Source of the DNA: Oceanobacillus halophilus
GTDB taxonomy: Bacteria > Bacillota > Bacilli > Bacillales > Amphibacillaceae
Length of the DNA: 64,000 nucleotides
Direction of reading: 5' to 3'
NCBI RefSeq assembly: GCF_003628505.1
Contig: NZ_RBZP01000001.1
Coordinates: 124,001-188,000 of the forward strand
The notes under the pieces were generated by a model that was not told where the DNA came from, searched no databases, and saw nothing but the letters and a program-made list of their open reading frames with translations. Below, in pieces: positions 17,235 to 26,634 of this stretch (position 1 is its first letter; each line of letters opens with the position of its first letter). Both the position numbers and the translations under genes were made by a program.

Positions 17235-17698
17235 TTTTTATCTAGGCCTCACTTTATGATGTTAATACTCATACAAATTATTCCAGATGATTAACCTTTA
17301 CTATTTATATTAATATTAGATTAAGAAATAATCCAACAAAAGACTTCACTTATAACATAGTAACATGAGAATTTGACATTTTCACTATGGAATCAGTAAA
17401 AACTCCTTGCATTATTGGTGTGAGTTTGCTAGAAATAGAATAGGGAATAAATGCTAATTCAAGTCGTTAGGGAGAAAGTACATATTTTTGGAAATACTGA
17501 GATTAGTTCGAAATTTTGTCAGATTTTTGTCACATAATACAGGCGTATACCGTGGTATGATATTATACAATATGGCTAAATAGATTAAATTTAGTATCCA
17601 TGATAAGATAAAATTAATATTTACTAGTGTCCTTTTTGATGACAAGCTAGAATATATTAACAACATTGCCATTGTGATAAAAGGGGGTATAGAGGAAT
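17235..17698. promoter_or_regulatory. 464-bp divergent ctaA/ctaB control region
   Basis: Carries both divergent promoters. Visible structure: a tandem TTTTGTCA direct repeat (17514-17521 and 17525-17532, 11-bp period), followed at about 17545-17560 by a small dyad ATACC-GT-GGTAT and an AT-rich -10-like stretch (TATTATACAAT). In B. subtilis this gap holds ResD and CcpA sites (known); the repeat is a candidate ResD-type site but the match is not strong. No cre-like palindrome and no ORF worth calling was seen. Confidence 0.4.
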
Positions 17699-18640
17699 AT
17701 GAATAAAGCGGGTACGCCAGATACAGAAATGATACATGATTCCACTGTATCAAATAGACAAAAAATTAAAAGAATTATCTCAGAGTTAAAATCATTAATA
17801 AAAATTGGAATAGTTAATTCTAATTTAATAACTACTTTCGCGGGTTTTTGGTTAGCTATTTATTTTACCGGATCCACATTGCCATTAAATTGGGATTTAT
17901 TCGTACTATCGATGTTAGGAAGCGCTTTAGTTATAGCGGGAGGTTGTATTCTAAATAACTGGTTTGATATAGATATCGATCCCAAAATGAGTCGTACAAA
18001 AAACCGGCCAACCGTAACAGGCTTCTTCTCTCTAAAGGCTGTACTAACTATGGGACTAGTAACAACTTTAATAGGTTTAATACTATTATTTTTAACGACA
18101 GTTGAAGCTGCATTGTTTGGCTTTTTCGGGTGGTTCGTTTATGTTGTACTGTATACTATGTGGACAAAAAGGAAAACTACATTAAATACAATTGTAGGTA
18201 GTTTCTCGGGAGCAATGCCCCCTGTCATAGGTTGGGCAGCTGTTTATCCAGAATTTCATGTCGTTCCCTTCATCTTGTTCTTAATTATGTTTATATGGCA
18301 GACACCTCATTTTCTTTCATTAGCTATGAAGAAAACAGAAGATTACAGGGACGCTGGAATTCCGATGCTTCCAGTTGTATATGGCTTTAATATGACAAAA
18401 CGTCAAATAGTCATATACATTGCTAGTTTATTACCATTACCGTTGTTCTTGACATCTTTGGGCACTACATTTGTTGTAATTGCTAGCATATTCAATATTA
18501 TATGGCTATTAATCGGTATAAGAGGATTTTTTATGAAAGATGATTTGAAATGGGCAAATATGATATTTATCTTTTCTTTAAATTATCTAATGGTAATCTT
18601 TTTATTGATGATTGTTGTTACATTACCGGTTTTTAATTAG
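17699..18640 (+). CDS. ctaB: Protoheme IX farnesyltransferase (heme O synthase) CtaB
   Basis: UbiA-family prenyltransferase that attaches a farnesyl group to heme B, giving heme O, the substrate of CtaA. 313 aa with about eight to nine membrane segments. The Asp-rich substrate/Mg2+ motif is seen as NNWFDIDIDPKMSRTKNRP (positions ~91-109), typical of this subfamily, with the second polar loop around KKTEDYRDAGIPMLP. The ATG at 17699 has AGAGG five bases upstream. First gene of the rightward cta cluster, 70 bp ahead of ctaC. Confidence 0.95.
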   Translation: MNKAGTPDTEMIHDSTVSNRQKIKRIISELKSLIKIGIVNSNLITTFAGFWLAIYFTGSTLPLNWDLFVLSMLGSALVIAGGCILNNWFDIDIDPKMSRTKNRPTVTGFFSLKAVLTMGLVTTLIGLILLFLTTVEAALFGFFGWFVYVVLYTMWTKRKTTLNTIVGSFSGAMPPVIGWAAVYPEFHVVPFILFLIMFIWQTPHFLSLAMKKTEDYRDAGIPMLPVVYGFNMTKRQIVIYIASLLPLPLFLTSLGTTFVVIASIFNIIWLLIGIRGFFMKDDLKWANMIFIFSLNYLMVIFLLMIVVTLPVFN

Positions 18641-18709
18641 TTGTCACCTCGTTTGTTATTTATTTTATAAATATAAATAATAGAAAAAAAGAAAGAGAGG
18701 TATGAATAC

Positions 18710-19762
18710 ATGAGTCGTTGGATGGGAAAATTAAAAGTTTTTGTTTTGTTAAGTTTTGCAGCGCTAGTGTTATCTGCTTGTGGTAAAGAAAACTTAACTG
18801 CTCTTGATCCTAAAGGTTACGGTGCACAAGATGCAATGAATATAATGGTTCTTTCAATTATTGTTATGGTTTCAGTTTTTATCATAGTAATGTTGATATA
18901 TACCATTGTTCTTATTCGTTTCCGTCAAAAGAAAGGACAAGAGGATTACATTCCGAAACAAGTAGAAGGTAATCACACATTAGAAATAGTGTGGACAGCT
19001 ATACCAATTCTTTTGGTCTTAGTTCTTGCTGTACCGACTGTAATCTCCGTTTTCGATCTTGCGGATACGACAGAAGCTAGTAGTTCAGTGAATGTAGAAG
19101 TTACTGGAAATCAATACTGGTGGCACTTTAATTACGAAGGGGAAGAAATACAAACAAGTCAGGACTTATATATCCCGGTTAATCAAAAAGTTTATTTAGA
19201 CATTCAATCATCAGATGTTATTCATTCTTTTTGGGTTCCTACTATTTCAGGTAAAATTGATGCAAACCCTGAAAATGTGAACACCATGTTTATTGAAGCA
19301 TATGAGGAAGGCGTATATTGGGGTAAATGTGCTGAACTATGTGGACCGTCCCATTCATTAATGGACTTCAAGGTTGTTGTAGTTAGTCAAGAAGAATTTG
19401 ATGCTTGGGTAGAAGATATGAAAAATGTTGATGCTGAAGAAGTACCACAAGATGCTGTTGCCCAAGAAGGTAAAGAGTTGTTTGAAGCAAACAATTGTAT
19501 GGCATGTCATGCAATTGGGTCTTCCCCAGTAGCAACTGGTCCGAACTTAACAAACTACGCCAACAGAACATCGATTGCAGGAATTCTTGAACCATCAAAA
19601 GAAAACATGGTGGAATGGTTAATGGATCCAGAATCAATTAAACCAGGAAACAAAATGACGGGTAATTATCCTAGTCTATCTGAAGACGAAGCAAGTAGTA
19701 TAGCTGAGTATCTAATGCAGTTAGATCATTCAGAAACTACACCAGACAGTGCTGGGAATTAG
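18710..19762 (+). CDS. ctaC: Cytochrome caa3 oxidase subunit II with fused cytochrome c
   Basis: Electron-entry subunit of the caa3 oxidase: receives electrons through its own heme c and passes them via CuA to subunit I. 350 aa. Lipoprotein signal with lipobox LSAC (Cys24), two membrane segments (about 45-70 and 92-114), a cupredoxin domain with all CuA ligands (H172, C207, C211, H215, M218), then a C-terminal cytochrome c domain with heme-attachment C263-x-x-C266-H267 and a downstream methionine (M316 candidate). The ATG at 18710 follows AAAGAGAGG. Operonic with ctaD-E-F. Confidence 0.96.
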   Translation: MSRWMGKLKVFVLLSFAALVLSACGKENLTALDPKGYGAQDAMNIMVLSIIVMVSVFIIVMLIYTIVLIRFRQKKGQEDYIPKQVEGNHTLEIVWTAIPILLVLVLAVPTVISVFDLADTTEASSSVNVEVTGNQYWWHFNYEGEEIQTSQDLYIPVNQKVYLDIQSSDVIHSFWVPTISGKIDANPENVNTMFIEAYEEGVYWGKCAELCGPSHSLMDFKVVVVSQEEFDAWVEDMKNVDAEEVPQDAVAQEGKELFEANNCMACHAIGSSPVATGPNLTNYANRTSIAGILEPSKENMVEWLMDPESIKPGNKMTGNYPSLSEDEASSIAEYLMQLDHSETTPDSAGN

Positions 19763-19815
19763 AAATTATGTATTTTAATTAATGGGATGAAAGATACAAA
19801 AGGGAGGTTAAAGCT

Positions 19816-21672
19816 TTGAGTCTAGCATCTACTCAAAAGAAAAGCTTCGGTGCTGTTTTATGGGATTATTTAACAACAGTAGACCATAAAAAGCTTGGTA
19901 ATATGTATATCGTTGCAGGTGCATTTTTCTTTATACTTGGCGGTATCGAAGCACTCGTAATTCGTATTCAATTAATGAAACCAGAAAATGATTTCATTAG
20001 TGCAGGGCTTTATAATGAAATGATTACCATGCATGGAACAACTATGATTTTCTTTGCGGCCATGCCAATCCTTCTAGGTCTAATGAATGCCATTATGCCT
20101 TTGCAGATTGGTGCCCGTGACGTTGCTTTTCCATTTTTAAACTCATTAGGTTTTTGGTTATTCTTGTTTGGTGGAATTATGCTGAACCTGAGCTGGTTCT
20201 TGGGTGGAGCACCTGATGCCGGTTGGACAGCATACACGCCACTATCAACCCAATCGCCAGGTCATGGTGTTGACTTTTATGTAATGGGTCTTCAATTATC
20301 TGGTGCAGGGACACTAATTGGTGGTATTAACTTCCTGGTTACAATCGTTACAATGCGTGGACCAGGTATGACTTATATGCGTATGCCATTATTTACATGG
20401 ACTACTTTCATTGCTAGTATTCTAATATTATTCGCATTTCCGGCATTAACGGTTGGTTTGTTTTTGCTTATGTTTGACCGTATGTTTGGTTCAGCATTCT
20501 TTGATGTTGCTTTAGGTGGTAACTCGATCATATGGCAGCATTTATTCTGGATTTTTGGTCATCCGGAAGTGTATATCTTAATTCTGCCGGCGTTTGGAAT
20601 TTTCAGTGAAATTTTCCCGGTATTTTCTAAGAAACGTTTATTTGGATATTCATCCATGGTGTTTGCAACATTTATGATTGCCTTTCTAGGTTTTATGGTA
20701 TGGGCACACCACATGTTAACAGTTGGACTTGGTCCGGTAGCTAACTCTATATTTGCTGTTGCTACAATGGCCATAGCCGTGCCGACAGGTATTAAGATTT
20801 TTAACTGGTTAGCGACTATGTGGGGCGGTAGTATCAGAATTAATTCTGCAATGCTTTGGTCATTGGCATTTATTCCATCCTTTACAATAGGTGGGATGAC
20901 AGGTGTTATGCTAGCAACGGCAACTGCAGATTATCAGTACCATGATACGTATTTTGTAATCGGACATTTCCACTATGTAATCGTTGGAGGAACTCTATTT
21001 GGTATTTTAGCTGGATTACATTATTGGTGGCCAAAATTATTCGGTAAAGTTCTGCATGAAGGCATGGGTAAAATTGCTTTCTGGATTTTCTTTATTGGAT
21101 TCCATTTAACTTTCTTTGTACAGCACTTCCTTGGTTTAATGGGTATGCCACGTCGTTATTGGGTGTTTTTAGAAAACCAAGGTTTGGATACTGGTAACTT
21201 GGTGAGTACAATAGGGGCATTCTTGATGACTATCGGTACAATCATTTTTATAATCAATATTGTTTACACTAGTATAAAAGGTGAGAAGGCTTCTGCAGAT
21301 CCTTGGGGAACTGGTCGTACATTGGAATGGGCTGTTTCTTCTCCTCCTCCAGAGTACAACTTTAAAAAGTTACCATTAGTACGTGGATTGGATGCATACT
21401 GGATTGAGAAGATGGATGGCAATGATAAAATGACACCAGCTGAACCGCTAGTCGACATTCATATGCCAAACGGATCCATTTTACCAGTGACTATGACAAT
21501 AGGTTTCTTTATAGCTTCCTTTGGATTTATTTATCAAGTAGATAATAAATCATGGTTGGCTCTAGTATTCATTGGATTTGCTATTGCTTTAGGATCCATG
21601 TTAATTAGATCATTGAAAGATGATCATGGTTACCACATCCATAAAGAAGATCTAGAAAGGGAGGCTGACTAA
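19816..21672 (+). CDS. ctaD: Cytochrome caa3 oxidase subunit I
   Basis: Catalytic heme-copper subunit that reduces O2 and pumps protons. 618 aa, twelve or more membrane helices. Ligands seen: H73 (low-spin heme a), H249 with Y253 in HPEVYI (CuB and the His-Tyr cross-link), H298-H299 (CuB), and H384/H386 in GHFHYV (heme a3 and heme a). The start is a TTG at 19816 with GGGAGG 8-13 bases upstream; no ATG is better placed. The stop at 21672 is one base before the ctaE start, so translation is probably coupled. Confidence 0.97.
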   Translation: MSLASTQKKSFGAVLWDYLTTVDHKKLGNMYIVAGAFFFILGGIEALVIRIQLMKPENDFISAGLYNEMITMHGTTMIFFAAMPILLGLMNAIMPLQIGARDVAFPFLNSLGFWLFLFGGIMLNLSWFLGGAPDAGWTAYTPLSTQSPGHGVDFYVMGLQLSGAGTLIGGINFLVTIVTMRGPGMTYMRMPLFTWTTFIASILILFAFPALTVGLFLLMFDRMFGSAFFDVALGGNSIIWQHLFWIFGHPEVYILILPAFGIFSEIFPVFSKKRLFGYSSMVFATFMIAFLGFMVWAHHMLTVGLGPVANSIFAVATMAIAVPTGIKIFNWLATMWGGSIRINSAMLWSLAFIPSFTIGGMTGVMLATATADYQYHDTYFVIGHFHYVIVGGTLFGILAGLHYWWPKLFGKVLHEGMGKIAFWIFFIGFHLTFFVQHFLGLMGMPRRYWVFLENQGLDTGNLVSTIGAFLMTIGTIIFIINIVYTSIKGEKASADPWGTGRTLEWAVSSPPPEYNFKKLPLVRGLDAYWIEKMDGNDKMTPAEPLVDIHMPNGSILPVTMTIGFFIASFGFIYQVDNKSWLALVFIGFAIALGSMLIRSLKDDHGYHIHKEDLEREAD

Positions 21673-21673
21673 T

Positions 21674-22297
21674 ATGAGTCAAGATCATTCCTTGAATCTT
21701 AAAAACTCACATGAGGATCCAGCGAAGGCTACAATGGAAGGGAAGAACAAGTTTCTTGGATTATGGTTCTTCCTAGGGGGCGAAACAGTTCTCTTTGCTA
21801 GTTTCTTTGCTACGTATTTATCTTTAAGAGAATCAACTGCCGGTGGTCCTACCTCACAAGAATTATTCGGCTTAGAGCTTGTATTCATTATGACTGTATT
21901 GTTATTAACAAGTTCTTTAACAAGTGTGTATGCTATATATCACATGAAAAACAATAACTTCAAAAAAATGCAGTTATGGTTTGGAATTACTGCACTACTC
22001 GGTATAGCATTCTTGGCTTGTGAGATTTATGAATTTGCACACTATATAATTGAGTATGAATTTACATTTCGTTCTTCAGCATTTGGATCTGCGTTTTACA
22101 CTTTAGTTGGTTTCCACGGTGGACACGTAGTTTTTGGATTAAGCTGGTTGATTTCCTTAATGGTTCGAAATGCAAAACGGGGTTTGAGTTTGTATAATGC
22201 TCCAAAATATAATACATTTGCTATTTATTGGCATTTTATTGACGTGGTGTGGGTATTCATCTTTACAGTAGTATACTTGATGGGGATGGTGAGTTAA
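21674..22297 (+). CDS. ctaE: Cytochrome caa3 oxidase subunit III
   Basis: Structural subunit III of the heme-copper oxidase, 207 aa, with about five membrane helices. Conserved features include LGLWFFLGGETVLFASFF near the N-terminus, the acidic helix LACEIYEF, and GFHGGHVVFGL and YWHFIDVVWVFIF in the C-terminal half, the usual subunit III signatures. It starts two bases after the ctaD stop with AAGGGAGG inside the ctaD end as ribosome site, and ends four bases before ctaF. Confidence 0.95.
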   Translation: MSQDHSLNLKNSHEDPAKATMEGKNKFLGLWFFLGGETVLFASFFATYLSLRESTAGGPTSQELFGLELVFIMTVLLLTSSLTSVYAIYHMKNNNFKKMQLWFGITALLGIAFLACEIYEFAHYIIEYEFTFRSSAFGSAFYTLVGFHGGHVVFGLSWLISLMVRNAKRGLSLYNAPKYNTFAIYWHFIDVVWVFIFTVVYLMGMVS

Positions 22298-22300
22298 TTT

Positions 22301-22621
22301 ATGACTGATAATACAAACATTAACAAAATTAATTCCTATGAGAACACTAGAAGAAAAGAAGAAATGAAACATCAGGTTATCACTTTTGTATTAATGATTG
22401 CTTTTACCTTAATTGCATTTCTTGTAGTTGCTGCTGAATTGAGCAGGACATTTGTTATTCCGTTTATACTTCTATTAGCAGTCGTTCAAGTTGGATTCCA
22501 ATTTTATTATTTCATGCATATGAAGGATAAAGGTCATGAAATAATTTCCTCTCTAATCTTTGGAGGGATCTGGATAGCTGCTGTTACAGTTCTAACTTTT
22601 ACAACAATTATTTGGTGGTAA
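22301..22621 (+). CDS. ctaF: Cytochrome caa3 oxidase subunit IV
   Basis: Small subunit IV of the oxidase (106 aa), with three hydrophobic helices after a polar 25-residue N-terminus; the conserved VQVGFQFYYFMHMKDKGHE segment is at about 62-80. It helps assembly or stability of the complex, by analogy with the family. The start lies three bases after the ctaE stop; the last gene of the ctaCDEF group, followed by a strong terminator. Confidence 0.92.
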   Translation: MTDNTNINKINSYENTRRKEEMKHQVITFVLMIAFTLIAFLVVAAELSRTFVIPFILLLAVVQVGFQFYYFMHMKDKGHEIISSLIFGGIWIAAVTVLTFTTIIWW

Positions 22622-22653
22622 AAGTAATTTGAAAAATTCAGTAAGGAATGAAG

Positions 22654-22688
22654 AAAAAAGGTCGGGATTATATATCTCGACCTTTTTT
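22654..22688 (+). terminator. Intrinsic terminator of the ctaBCDEF operon
   Basis: AAAAAAGGTCG arm (22654-22664) pairs with CGACCTTTTTT (22678-22688) with further pairing inside (GGGAT/ATCTC region). Confidence 0.85.
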
Positions 22689-22815
22689 GCAGGTGGAGAT
22701 AGAATACTTGACTAATTGCGGTGACTTGTTTTGAATATCGTCACAAAATGGTAGGTTCTCCCTATCTTCATGTTGTATAATAAGAATAAAATCCTTTTAA
22801 TGGAGTGAAAAATGT

Positions 22816-23727
22816 ATGTGGCTAGAACTTCAGATATTTGGCTTTCGAGCGTTATGGAGCCCCTACTTTTTAATTTTTGTTATATTATTAGCAGCTGTTT
22901 ATTATTTAATAACTGGACCATTTAGGTCTAAATTAGGTGGGGATATTAAACCTGCTGCAATACAGCAATTCTCTTTCTACTTTGCATTGGTATTGATCTA
23001 TATTGCAAAAGGATCTCCAGTAGACTTGTTATCTCATATTATGCTAACTGCCCATATGACCCAAATGGCAATATATTTAATAATTGCTCCAATTCTTATT
23101 ATTAAAGGTATTCCGGAGTGGATATGGAAGAAAATCATGTTTAGCACAAAATTAGGGGGAATATTAAAGGTTTTAACGAAGCCGGTTGTTTCACTGTTGC
23201 TTTTTAACGGGCTTTTTAGCTTATATCATATTCCAGTGATTTTTGATTTCTCAAAATCAACTCCAGTGGCGCATACAATGATTCATTTGCTCTTGTTAGT
23301 TGCTGCATTTATTATGTGGCTTCCGTTGTTATCTCCAGTTAAAGAATTAGATAAACTAAAACCAATATTAAAAGTCGGCTATATTTTTGTAAACAGTGTG
23401 TTAATCACTCCGGCGTGTGTTCTCATTATATTTGCTCCAAGTCCGTTGTACGCTGCTTACACTCAAGATGGAGCTTGGATAACTGCTTTAAGCCTTTGTG
23501 TACCGACTGAGGTATTGAGTGGTATTAGTTCGGAGTTATCTGGACCTGAGATGTTCTCCCCTTTAAGTATAATGTGGGATCAGCAACTAGGGGGTATTAT
23601 TATGAAGATTATACAGGAACTTACCTATGGGGCTGTTTTATCATCGGTATTGTACCAATGGTTTAAAAAGGATGGCTCAACCATTGATCCACTACCAAAC
23701 TCCAAAACAGAAGTGGAAACACCTTAA
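22816..23727 (+). CDS. ctaG: Cytochrome caa3 oxidase assembly factor CtaG
   Basis: Polytopic membrane protein (303 aa, about seven to eight helices) of the caa3_CtaG family, needed to make active caa3 oxidase in B. subtilis, probably in copper delivery or CuB-site assembly. The conserved histidines and methionines appear in LLSHIMLTAHMTQM (71-84) and in HTMIHLLLL. Start ATG at 22816 with GGAG 11 bases upstream; an overlapping ATG four bases earlier is out of frame. It has its own gap from ctaF after a terminator, so it may have a separate promoter. Confidence 0.92.
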   Translation: MWLELQIFGFRALWSPYFLIFVILLAAVYYLITGPFRSKLGGDIKPAAIQQFSFYFALVLIYIAKGSPVDLLSHIMLTAHMTQMAIYLIIAPILIIKGIPEWIWKKIMFSTKLGGILKVLTKPVVSLLLFNGLFSLYHIPVIFDFSKSTPVAHTMIHLLLLVAAFIMWLPLLSPVKELDKLKPILKVGYIFVNSVLITPACVLIIFAPSPLYAAYTQDGAWITALSLCVPTEVLSGISSELSGPEMFSPLSIMWDQQLGGIIMKIIQELTYGAVLSSVLYQWFKKDGSTIDPLPNSKTEVETP

Positions 23728-23753
23728 ACCAAAAGAAAGGGTTGTATCAGATT

Positions 23754-24209
23754 ATGTATTTATTACCTACAATTAGCACATTTTTTATTTTATTAAGTGC
23801 TGTTTTAGTTGCTATTGGATGGAGATTCATTCATATCGGACAAGCTAAATCACATAAAAAAACGATGATTGCTGCTGCCTTAAGTGCTTTGCTATTCTTT
23901 ATAATCTATATGTCTCGTACGATATTCATAGGGAATACAAGTTTTGGGGGACCAGCAGAATTAGAAATTTACTACACACTATTTTTAGTGTTTCATATTA
24001 TATTAGCGACAACAGGTGCAGTTTTTGGGATTATAACGCTGATTTTAGCTTTTAAGCGCAATATTAGGAAGCATAGGAAGATAGGTCCTGTGACAGCCGT
24101 TATTTGGTTCTTTACTGCCATAACTGGTATTATGGTTTATCTATTTTTATATGTATTGTTTGATGTTGGGGAAACAACCAATTTATTTAGAGCGATATGG
24201 GGATTTTAA
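23754..24209 (+). CDS. DUF420 membrane protein (CtaM/YozB-like)
   Basis: Membrane protein of the DUF420 family, about 151 aa with four to five helices; the family includes CtaM of staphylococci, needed for heme-copper oxidase activity, and B. subtilis YozB. Conserved polar positions in the helices are visible in LPTISTFFILLSA, RFIHIGQAKSHKKTM, FFIIYMSRT and FHIILATTGA; the histidines are candidates for metal or heme contact. The start was set at the ATG 23754; a TTG at 23742 in frame abuts the AAAGG site. It lies 27 bp after ctaG, supporting a joint oxidase-assembly role. Confidence 0.87.
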   Translation: MYLLPTISTFFILLSAVLVAIGWRFIHIGQAKSHKKTMIAAALSALLFFIIYMSRTIFIGNTSFGGPAELEIYYTLFLVFHIILATTGAVFGIITLILAFKRNIRKHRKIGPVTAVIWFFTAITGIMVYLFLYVLFDVGETTNLFRAIWGF

Positions 24210-24248
24210 CTGTCTGTAGCTCATTAAAGTTTTTATTTTTAAATAAGG

Positions 24249-24284
24249 AAGGGTTCAAGCTAGATTTAGCCTGAACCCTTTTTA
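24249..24284. terminator. Intrinsic terminator after the DUF420 gene
   Basis: GGGTTCA arm near 24251 pairs with TGAACCC near 24272 followed by TTTTTATTG. Convergent yugN ends at 24288, so it may serve both. Confidence 0.8.
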
Positions 24285-24287
24285 TTG

Positions 24288-24653
24288 TTATTTTTTATAT
24301 GGAACAAGTTCTTTAGCAAGATTAGTTAATAAAGTATTTGCTCGATCAACTAAGTCTTTAGAGAAGTTCTCTTCTTCACCATATTCTACTCCATGAGGAT
24401 AATAATGTTTTCCTAATAATGGAGTATGTAGTTTTATTACGGCATTACCACTATCAACATCGCCTTCTAGTGCATGGCCTTGAATACGAATGTAGTATGT
24501 AATATTTTTCTCATCAGAAGCTATTTTGTAATCATATGTTACTCTTTCGTAATCCCATTGACCAGCACGAATAAATGCATGCTTACCAGTAAGATGATCT
24601 AAAGGTTCCAGATCAATAACTACATCATCTAATCCAGTGTTTTCAATCTTCAT
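24288..24653 (-). CDS. yugN: YugN-like family protein
   Basis: Small soluble protein (121 aa) of the YugN-like family (unknown function). The family pattern is present: a short N-terminal strand, the AGQWDYERVTYDYKI block around residues 30-45 and a C-terminal helical tail. The ATG at 24653 is preceded by GAGG at eight bases; a GTG three codons upstream overlaps the ribosome site and is less likely. In B. subtilis yugN lies elsewhere; here it fills the place of ylbA/ylbB before ylbC. Confidence 0.8.
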   Translation of the reverse strand: MKIENTGLDDVVIDLEPLDHLTGKHAFIRAGQWDYERVTYDYKIASDEKNITYYIRIQGHALEGDVDSGNAVIKLHTPLLGKHYYPHGVEYGEEENFSKDLVDRANTLLTNLAKELVPYKK

Positions 24654-24883
24654 TTCCTTCACCTCGCATATTTGTCTTCATTAATTTATAATAGTACGAA
24701 AACACTTAATATGCAATTGAAAATATTATTAATAATATATTTATAAGTAAAATACGTGAAATTTAGTATTAATTAAGCGTTTAAATATATTTTAACATAG
24801 TAATGATAGAGAATAGTGAATGTATCCTCTTTTTCAAACATAGAATGAAATATATTTAAATATCATAAGAAGGGGAATCTTAC

Positions 24884-25939
24884 ATGCGGTTTATTCGAAG
24901 CCTCGTATTACTAGCCATTATTGCCTTAATTGTATTTTATTTTGTTGAACAAAATGGTCTCTCCGAAAATGAAACAATTGATCATATTTCAAAAGTTGTA
25001 AATGAAAAGTCAAGTGTACTACAAACTAAGGTTGTACCAGAAAAGATTTTAAAAAATGATATAACTTCTTGGATTGGTAAAACTGAAGATTATTTATTAG
25101 ACGAACTTGGTGAACCAATTCGTAGGGATGTAAGTGCTTATGAATATGAGTGGTGGATTTATAATGATTCTAACAAAGAATATATTCAGATTGGAATTAT
25201 GGATCATAAAATTGTGACTATTTATGCAACAGGTGAAGGTGATGATTTAGATTCATATTATATTGGAAAGCCTTATGAAGAAATTAGGAAGGAATTTAGT
25301 TTTGAAGATGAGGTTACTTATAATAAGGGATTATCATCCTATACGTTTCGATTAACTGCTGAAGATTTAAAGATGCGTCCTTTAACGAAAGTTACGGATG
25401 AAATATTTGTACAATTTTATTTTGATACTTTTACAGAGAGGCTATCTTCTATACGTGTATTAACGGCTAGTACATTATTGAAACATCGTCCGTATGAGAT
25501 TGTATATCGTGGGGATCTTCCAGATAACCCCGTTTTATCTGAGGAAGAATGGCAAGAAATTGAAACTGGAATGGAGCAGCAAATATTTGATATTACGAAT
25601 GTAATGCGAAATAGACACGATAAAAACAATCTTGAATGGAAAGATTCTATTCAACAAGTAGCTTACCTTCATAGCAAGGATATGGCAGAAAATGATTATT
25701 TTTCTCATTTTGGATTGGATGGTAGTGGATTGAAGGAACGATTAGCTGCACAAGAAGTTTTCTACATTTCTGCTGGTGAAAACATTGCTGCACAGTATAC
25801 GGACGCTCCAGCCGCTATGGAAGGTTGGTTAAACAGTGAGGGCCATCGTGAGGCTTTATTTAATGAAGCGTACACACATATTGGGGTAGGAGTGTATCGG
25901 TTATATTATACACAAAACTTTTTAGCAGAAGCACGATGA
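24884..25939 (+). CDS. ylbC: CAP/SCP-domain protein YlbC
   Basis: Membrane-anchored or secreted protein of 351 aa. Residues 1-22 form an uncleaved-looking hydrophobic N-terminus; about 60-200 match the CAP-associated N-terminal domain seen in Bacillus proteins, and about 235-350 form the CAP (cysteine-rich secretory/SCP-like) domain with HSKDMAENDYFSH, SAGENIAAQY and NSEGHREALFN…THIGVGV, holding the family's histidine and glutamate positions. Function of bacterial CAP proteins is unsettled. The ATG at 24884 follows AAGGGG. It precedes ylbD as in B. subtilis. Confidence 0.9.
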   Translation: MRFIRSLVLLAIIALIVFYFVEQNGLSENETIDHISKVVNEKSSVLQTKVVPEKILKNDITSWIGKTEDYLLDELGEPIRRDVSAYEYEWWIYNDSNKEYIQIGIMDHKIVTIYATGEGDDLDSYYIGKPYEEIRKEFSFEDEVTYNKGLSSYTFRLTAEDLKMRPLTKVTDEIFVQFYFDTFTERLSSIRVLTASTLLKHRPYEIVYRGDLPDNPVLSEEEWQEIETGMEQQIFDITNVMRNRHDKNNLEWKDSIQQVAYLHSKDMAENDYFSHFGLDGSGLKERLAAQEVFYISAGENIAAQYTDAPAAMEGWLNSEGHREALFNEAYTHIGVGVYRLYYTQNFLAEAR

Positions 25940-26021
25940 TGAACGTCCATTCGTTTTATATTACCTATTTTTGTAGCTTTTAGGTCGTACTAGATACAAA
26001 GTGTGTTTCAAGAACAAGTGT

Positions 26022-26067
26022 TTCGCCCAATACTGAATTAAAGTAATTCGCAATCTATACATAATCT
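26022..26067 (+). repeat. Dispersed element, degenerate end (copy H)
   Basis: The stretch AATACTGAATTAAAGTAATTC followed by CAATCTATACATAAT resembles the right end of the family (TATTCTTAATTAAAGTAATCAATAGTCTATATAAAAT). The left end is not clear; upstream sequence from 25981 may be its decayed interior. It lies between ylbC and ylbD. Confidence 0.5.
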
Positions 26068-26069
26068 GA

Positions 26070-26114
26070 AACAACAAGGTGTTTTGTCTTTTGTTCATCT
26101 TGTTGTTTTTTGTT
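26070..26114 (+). terminator. Intrinsic terminator of ylbC
   Basis: AACAACAAGGTG arm (26070-26081) pairs with CATCTTGTTGTT (26096-26107; one G-U), then TTTTGTTTT. Confidence 0.75.
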
Positions 26115-26200
26115 TTCCTCTACCCATATTACGAAAGGCACACATATGTGTCAAAAGCATATTTTAATTAGTAAATATGACTATTACAGGGGGGAAATGC

Positions 26201-26623
26201 ATGGAAGAACAAAAACTGGACCCGACTGTGGCATCGTTTAAACAATTTATCAATAATCATCCAGAATTACGCAGGGAGATCAGAAAAAGTGGAAGATCTT
26301 GGCAAGAATACTATGAAAAATGGTTATTATTAGGTGAAGATGATCCGTTTTGGGACCAATTTAAATCAACTACTAAACCAACAGAGAAAACCACTAAAAG
26401 TAAAAAGGATACAGATGGAGAAGATAGCAAGGATAAAAATTTTGAATTATTGGATCAGTTAATTAAAATAACAGAAAATATAGATATCAATAAAATTCAA
26501 GGTCAAGTATCGAACTTAAGCAAAACAATCGGTACAGTACAAGAACTGGTTGACCAATTTCAACAATCAAAAAAAGAAACGCAAAACACTCAAAGTCAGC
26601 CATTTAATTGGTTTAATGACTAA
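26201..26623 (+). CDS. ylbD: YlbD spore coat protein
   Basis: Protein of the YlbD coat family (140 aa), associated with the spore coat in B. subtilis. Its conserved N-terminal part reads VASFKQFINNHPELRREIRK and WQEYYEKWLLLGEDDPFWD; a lysine/aspartate-rich linker (about 65-85) leads to a predicted coiled coil and a Gln-rich C-terminus ending FNWFND. The ATG at 26201 has GGGGGG six to seven bases upstream; the longer frame from 26177 lacks a site. It is twelve bases ahead of ylbE. Confidence 0.85.
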   Translation: MEEQKLDPTVASFKQFINNHPELRREIRKSGRSWQEYYEKWLLLGEDDPFWDQFKSTTKPTEKTTKSKKDTDGEDSKDKNFELLDQLIKITENIDINKIQGQVSNLSKTIGTVQELVDQFQQSKKETQNTQSQPFNWFND

Positions 26624-26634
26624 GGAGAGATTTA

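Noticed and set aside
17454-17753. 99-codon minus-strand ORF in the ctaA/ctaB gap
   Set aside because: Overlaps the ctaB start, has no ribosome site and a random-looking composition.
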